Assembly: GCA_035686605.1 (NCBI GenBank)
Contig: DASRZI010000562.1
Location: forward strand, 1-7,045
Direction of reading: 5' to 3'
Origin: UBA11865 sp035686605
Lineage (GTDB): Bacteria; Chloroflexota; Anaerolineae; Promineifilales; Promineifilaceae
DNA: 7,045 nt
Shown one piece after another: positions 3,825-7,045 of this stretch. The position numbers and the translations under genes are program-made. The notes under the pieces are model-generated. The model saw only the letters and a list, made by a program, of their open reading frames with translations, had not been told where the DNA came from and made no database searches. Position 1 is the first letter of the stretch. The number at the start of each line of letters is the position of its first letter.

Positions 3825-6275
3825 TTATCCGCTGCTTTTTTCTAGCTGGTCGAAATGAAGCAACCCTAACGCGTCGATAACAACGCCCGTTACGTTTGGC
3901 AGAGATATGGCGGTGTGGGATTCCTGGGTGAGGTCAAGAGTTGGATATTCCTGGGCCCAGAGCTCCTGGATCTGACGATAGATCTCTTGCCGGAGAGCCA
4001 CATTCGATTCGGCTAATGCCGCCTCGTACAACTCAACCATCTCCTCGCTCTCATAGTTTGAGCAGACGGTGTCTGTATTGGTGATGAAGTATTCAATCCA
4101 GCTCATCGCGTCAATATGGCTTGCCGGCTGTCCAGGTGATGGCCAACCAAGAAGGTAGGCAGGGTAGTTGCAGGATGCGCTCTGTGGCCTGAATACGCTA
4201 TAGGGTGCGCCTGATAAGTCGACTTGAATGAGCCCTGTCTCCTCCAACTGGGCCTTAAGAGTTTCGGCGTACTCAGCTTCTATATCGGAATATCGCCCCC
4301 CGTCCTCGTACCAAAGTTCAAGCACCAGCTTATTGTCGGCTGAATAGCCTGCCGCCGTGAGAATCACCTGGGCTTGGGCTAAGTCTCGATCCGGTTCGCT
4401 GGGTACGTGACCGGGCGTGCCGTCGGGAACAGGGCTGAACAGCGGGGATCGACTTCCATTGAATGCCTCGGCTGCTAGTGCTTCGCGATCTACTGCCAGG
4501 GCTATCGCCTGACGAATCCGGGCGTCGTCCCAAGGTTCTGTGCCTTGCTCGAAGACCAGGTAGCTCTTGAAGACAGATGGACCTTCCCAGCCAATAAACC
4601 CGCGCTGTCCGCTTAGGTCGTTGATGTCGTCCTGAGATAGGCCGATCCAGGCAAGATCGACAGCCCTATTCTCAAGGGATCTCCGCATCCCGTCTGGATC
4701 CTCGTAAAAACGCAGCTGAATATTACCGAATTTCGGTGCTTCACCCGGCCATTGAGGATTTGCTTCGAGACGCATCTGCACGCCAGGTTCCATTTCAGTA
4801 ATCGAGTACTTTCCAAGTCCCCCGCAATTGTTAATTGGATCTTGACTGGTAGAGTAGCAGACGCTATCGACAACAAAATAGGGTGGTGTAGCAAGCAGGC
4901 TTGGAAAGTATGATGCTGGCTCCTGGAGGATAAACTTTACGGTAAGCGGATCGATGATTTGAACAGCGTCGACGTCGGCAAAATTATCTTCGTTTTCGTC
5001 TTTCAGATAGCTGTTTACCAGGTAATTCCCCAGCATGGCTGCCCGTTCGACCGAAAACTTAACGTCCTGGGCGGTGAACTCATTTCCATTCGGGAACTGT
5101 AAATCAGGCTTCAAGCTAAAGGTGTATTCGAGTTTGTCTTCCGAAATCTGGGGAGGGCTCGAGGCCAAAATAGGCACAAGATTGTTTTCTTCGTCAATCA
5201 TCAACAGACCCGCCATCGTATTTGACTTGACTTCCCAACCGATAAAATCGGCAGGGCTGGCGGCTGTATCCAGGTTGTTCATTTGACCCGTAACACCAAT
5301 CACGAGCTCATCAACCGGCGTTCCAACCAATGACTCACCGGCAACGACATCTTCATTCGAAACCAACCAGGTTTGTATCAACTGCCCTATGATTCCGTCC
5401 GCGCGGGCCTGAGAAATGCTCTCGTTGAAGAGATTCAGAAGAGGTTCATTACCTTCGGCTACGACGATCCCATATGCCTTCCCGGCGATCCAGGCATCTC
5501 GCCCGGTTCCGCCAGTAATTTTCAATTGCTGCGGATAGGATGAGGTGAAATGTTCCGCGTCGATATTGTCGATGATGATGCCCTCTACCTGGCCATCAAT
5601 CAGAGCTTGTACGGTTGCGGCAGAGCTATCATACATTTGTAGATCCGGCTCAGTGAGACCGATAAGTCCCCTGGCAATCTGCTCGCCACTGGTAAATCTG
5701 TGAACCCCTATTGGAATGCCGGCTTCAATTTCTGAATGGTTCAGGAGAACCGTTTCATTTGCCCGGACAACCATGACCTGCCCAATTTCCAGGTAGGGCT
5801 CGGAATAGACCAGACCTTCGTCCGGCTGTTCGGGGATGATGAGGGCCGACATGGCCGCATCGAATTCAGCATTGGACACACTGTTCAGCAGTCCATCAAA
5901 ACTGGTGACGACGAATTCGTAATCGACGCCAGTTTGACCAGAGATGTAAGCCATTATGTCAGGATCAAGTCCAATTACATCTCCAAAGGCATTGATATCT
6001 TCGAAATCTTTGAATCGAGAGGGAGCGTCAGTAGCGATGGTAATGAAGCTGATTTCATCGCTTGAATCTGCGGTTTGATCCGGTGAACCGGCCGGGGTCG
6101 AGGTGCTCGTGGGCAACGCGGCTACGCCCGGGGTTGGGTCATTATCTGCATCCTGTTGGCATCCCGAGATGGTGATGACCACTAATGCCAACAGAAGGAC
6201 TATTAGTGAAAGCGGTCTCCACAATTTTGGTGTGTATCTATCGTTCTCTGGGCTCATCATATCTGTATTGCTCAT
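3825..6275 (-). CDS. Lipoprotein with tandem solute-binding domains (SBP_bac_3 fused to SBP_bac_5)
   Basis: A secreted, lipid-anchored ABC-type binding protein of 816 residues from the chosen start. The n-region ends in KLWRP, followed by a hydrophobic stretch and the lipobox ISGC with Cys39, then a Ser/Thr/Pro/Asp-rich tether to about residue 74. Residues about 76-305 form an amino-acid-type module (SBP_bac_3): GLDPDIMAYISGQTG, FDAAMSALIIPE, YSEPYLEIGQVMVV and GIIIDN line up with the family. Residues about 322-809 form an oligopeptide/nickel-type module (SBP_bac_5): LEYTFSLKPDLQFPNGNEFTAQDVKFSVERA, RIRQAIALAVDREALAAEAFNG and ALRQEIYRQIQELWAQEYP are typical. Either module alone is normally a complete binding protein. 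The open frame extends to an ATG at 6323, but a good promoter lies inside that extension, so the ATG at 6275 is preferred; ATGs at 6260 and 6257 are also possible. No permease or ATPase gene is in view. It could serve as a transport receptor or a sensor; the ligand is unknown. Confidence 0.9.
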   Translation of the reverse strand: MSNTDMMSPENDRYTPKLWRPLSLIVLLLALVVITISGCQQDADNDPTPGVAALPTSTSTPAGSPDQTADSSDEISFITIATDAPSRFKDFEDINAFGDVIGLDPDIMAYISGQTGVDYEFVVTSFDGLLNSVSNAEFDAAMSALIIPEQPDEGLVYSEPYLEIGQVMVVRANETVLLNHSEIEAGIPIGVHRFTSGEQIARGLIGLTEPDLQMYDSSAATVQALIDGQVEGIIIDNIDAEHFTSSYPQQLKITGGTGRDAWIAGKAYGIVVAEGNEPLLNLFNESISQARADGIIGQLIQTWLVSNEDVVAGESLVGTPVDELVIGVTGQMNNLDTAASPADFIGWEVKSNTMAGLLMIDEENNLVPILASSPPQISEDKLEYTFSLKPDLQFPNGNEFTAQDVKFSVERAAMLGNYLVNSYLKDENEDNFADVDAVQIIDPLTVKFILQEPASYFPSLLATPPYFVVDSVCYSTSQDPINNCGGLGKYSITEMEPGVQMRLEANPQWPGEAPKFGNIQLRFYEDPDGMRRSLENRAVDLAWIGLSQDDINDLSGQRGFIGWEGPSVFKSYLVFEQGTEPWDDARIRQAIALAVDREALAAEAFNGSRSPLFSPVPDGTPGHVPSEPDRDLAQAQVILTAAGYSADNKLVLELWYEDGGRYSDIEAEYAETLKAQLEETGLIQVDLSGAPYSVFRPQSASCNYPAYLLGWPSPGQPASHIDAMSWIEYFITNTDTVCSNYESEEMVELYEAALAESNVALRQEIYRQIQELWAQEYPTLDLTQESHTAISLPNVTGVVIDALGLLHFDQLEKSSG

Positions 6276-6290
6276 CAGTCTACCACGAGG

Positions 6291-6318
6291 AGTATAACAA
6301 CCTGATTTTCCGGGACAA
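6291..6318 (-). promoter_or_regulatory. Promoter of the tandem binding-protein gene
   Basis: Read on the minus strand, TTGTCC (6318-6313) is followed after 16 nt by TATACT (6296-6291), a fair sigma-70-type -35/-10 pair. Transcription would begin near 6284, about 9 nt before the ATG at 6275. This leaves little room for a Shine-Dalgarno and excludes the ATG at 6323 as the start for this transcript. It was read by eye and not scored. Confidence 0.5.
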
Positions 6319-6375
6319 GGCATGGATGGGTCTACTCAGACCAGGGCGAGATAGATTTAAACAGCAGCTAAGGGA

Positions 6376-6386
6376 ATTCTCAGAAT
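6376..6386. repeat. Short perfect palindrome ATTCT-C-AGAAT
   Basis: A five-base inverted repeat around a single central base lies in the gap between the oxidoreductase stop and the binding-protein promoter, about 60 nt upstream of the -35 box. Its size and place would suit an operator half-site pair, but a site this short can occur by chance. Confidence 0.25.
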
Positions 6387-6416
6387 AGCGAATGAAAACG
6401 ACGGCTAGGCCCTGGC

Positions 6417-7045
6417 TCAGATTACGTTGTATTCCTCGATCTCGCGACCTTCTGCAAACCGGTTGTAATCTAGCATGGTGATGTCCAGAGTTTCCGGTTG
6501 GCCATTGATGATACTCTCTGACACCAGCAATCCGGCTGCAGGACCGTGCATGAAGCCATGTCCTGAGAAGCCCGTTACCAGGTAGTAGCCGCTGAGCTCT
6601 CTTACAGGGCCAATGATGGGATGGGCATCGGGCGTAACCTCATAGAGACCAGCCCAGTTAGAAACTCTGCTCGCAGAGGCCAGGGCGGGCAATCTCTTTA
6701 TTGCCGCCTCCATATGGGCAACCTCCCATACGGCGTCTATCGATTCATCGAAGCCTGGTTCCTGGTACGGATTGGACATACCGGTGAGCAGGCCTTCGCC
6801 CTCGCGATGGAAATACAGGCTCTGGGCAAAATCGACCACAAAGGGAAAGTCCGATGGTATCTGGGCCATTGGCGTTGTGGTGAGCATTTGCCGTCTGACA
6901 GGCGTAACAGGGAGAGGTATGCCTGCCATACTGCTGACCAACTGCGACCATGGACCAGCAGCATTAACTACCGTATCACAGAATATCGTTCCAGCGTTGG
7001 TTTCAACTCCCTCGATTCTGCCGCTGGTTATCTTAATGCCAGTCA
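6417..7045 (-). CDS. FAD-dependent amine oxidoreductase, DAO family (C-terminal 208 residues; 5' end outside window)
   Basis: The C-terminal part of a DAO-fold flavoenzyme that oxidises secondary or primary amines such as sarcosine, glycine or D-amino acids. The frame is open to the window edge, and the ATG at 6941 is internal, because the frame upstream of it encodes the FAD-contact segment VVNAAGPWS (25-33 of the visible part). Other landmarks are PVTPVRRQ (45-52), NWAGLYEVTPDAHPIIGP (129-146) and the C-terminal flavin-binding block TGFSGHGFMHGPAAG (157-171). This pattern is that of sarcosine oxidase beta subunits and glycine oxidase-like proteins. The N-terminal GxGxxG dinucleotide-binding motif and substrate-specifying parts are not in the window, so the substrate cannot be named. 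It is followed 141 nt downstream on the same strand by the binding-protein gene, so solute uptake linked to amine oxidation is possible. However, the binding-protein gene seems to have its own promoter. Confidence 0.88.
   Translation of the reverse strand, partial: TGIKITSGRIEGVETNAGTIFCDTVVNAAGPWSQLVSSMAGIPLPVTPVRRQMLTTTPMAQIPSDFPFVVDFAQSLYFHREGEGLLTGMSNPYQEPGFDESIDAVWEVAHMEAAIKRLPALASASRVSNWAGLYEVTPDAHPIIGPVRELSGYYLVTGFSGHGFMHGPAAGLLVSESIINGQPETLDITMLDYNRFAEGREIEEYNVI

Noticed and set aside
3796..3840. Possible bidirectional terminator between convergent plsY and binding-protein genes
   Set aside because: Only a 5-bp CCGGT/ACCGG stem with a large loop is present, and the T run at 3835-3840 is separated from it and lies inside the binding-protein coding end.
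1..7045. New defence system, CRISPR, transposon or phage content
   Set aside because: All frames of gene size belong to housekeeping or metabolic families. No repeats with regular spacing, transposase motifs or terminal inverted repeats were found by eye.

Overview
The window is ordinary-looking bacterial chromosome of moderate G+C with no mobile element, CRISPR array, rRNA or tRNA that I can see. The protein set suggests an aerobic or aerotolerant, free-living bacterium with lipoproteins. The PlsY motif variant, the 7Fe/8Fe-type ferredoxin with a long C-terminal tail, and the large Ser/Thr/Pro-linked lipoprotein substrate-binding protein would fit a member of the Chloroflexota. That placement is inference from protein style, not from a marker gene.

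Left part, + strand: the window opens inside a Mn-type superoxide dismutase gene (5' end missing). A short intrinsic terminator follows, then a ferredoxin whose first cluster motif is CxxDxxC instead of CxxCxxC. Two successive hairpins, one with a 17-bp stem, separate it from the next unit. That unit is a GTG-started aspartase/fumarase superfamily lyase (best read as aspartate ammonia-lyase), overlapped by 14 bp by a small JAMM (M67/Mec-type) metallopeptidase gene. A plsY-like glycerol-3-phosphate acyltransferase gene follows, with its own TATAAT box, and ends this strand's run.

Right part, - strand: convergent with plsY is a very large lipoprotein gene of about 816 codons. It encodes two different periplasmic-binding-protein folds in tandem: an SBP_bac_3 (amino-acid type) module followed by an SBP_bac_5 (oligopeptide/nickel type) module. 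It has a recognisable promoter just upstream of the start I prefer. Upstream of it on the same strand is the 3' part of a DAO-family FAD oxidoreductase resembling the sarcosine oxidase beta subunit or glycine oxidase, cut by the window edge.

Functionally, the left block combines oxygen defence (SOD), low-potential electron transfer (ferredoxin), and amino-acid catabolism (aspartase plus a peptidase possibly acting on ubiquitin-like sulfur carriers). The right block combines solute capture and amine oxidation. The most unusual item is the tandem fused binding protein, whose first module lacks the arginine that normally holds the ligand's alpha-carboxylate.
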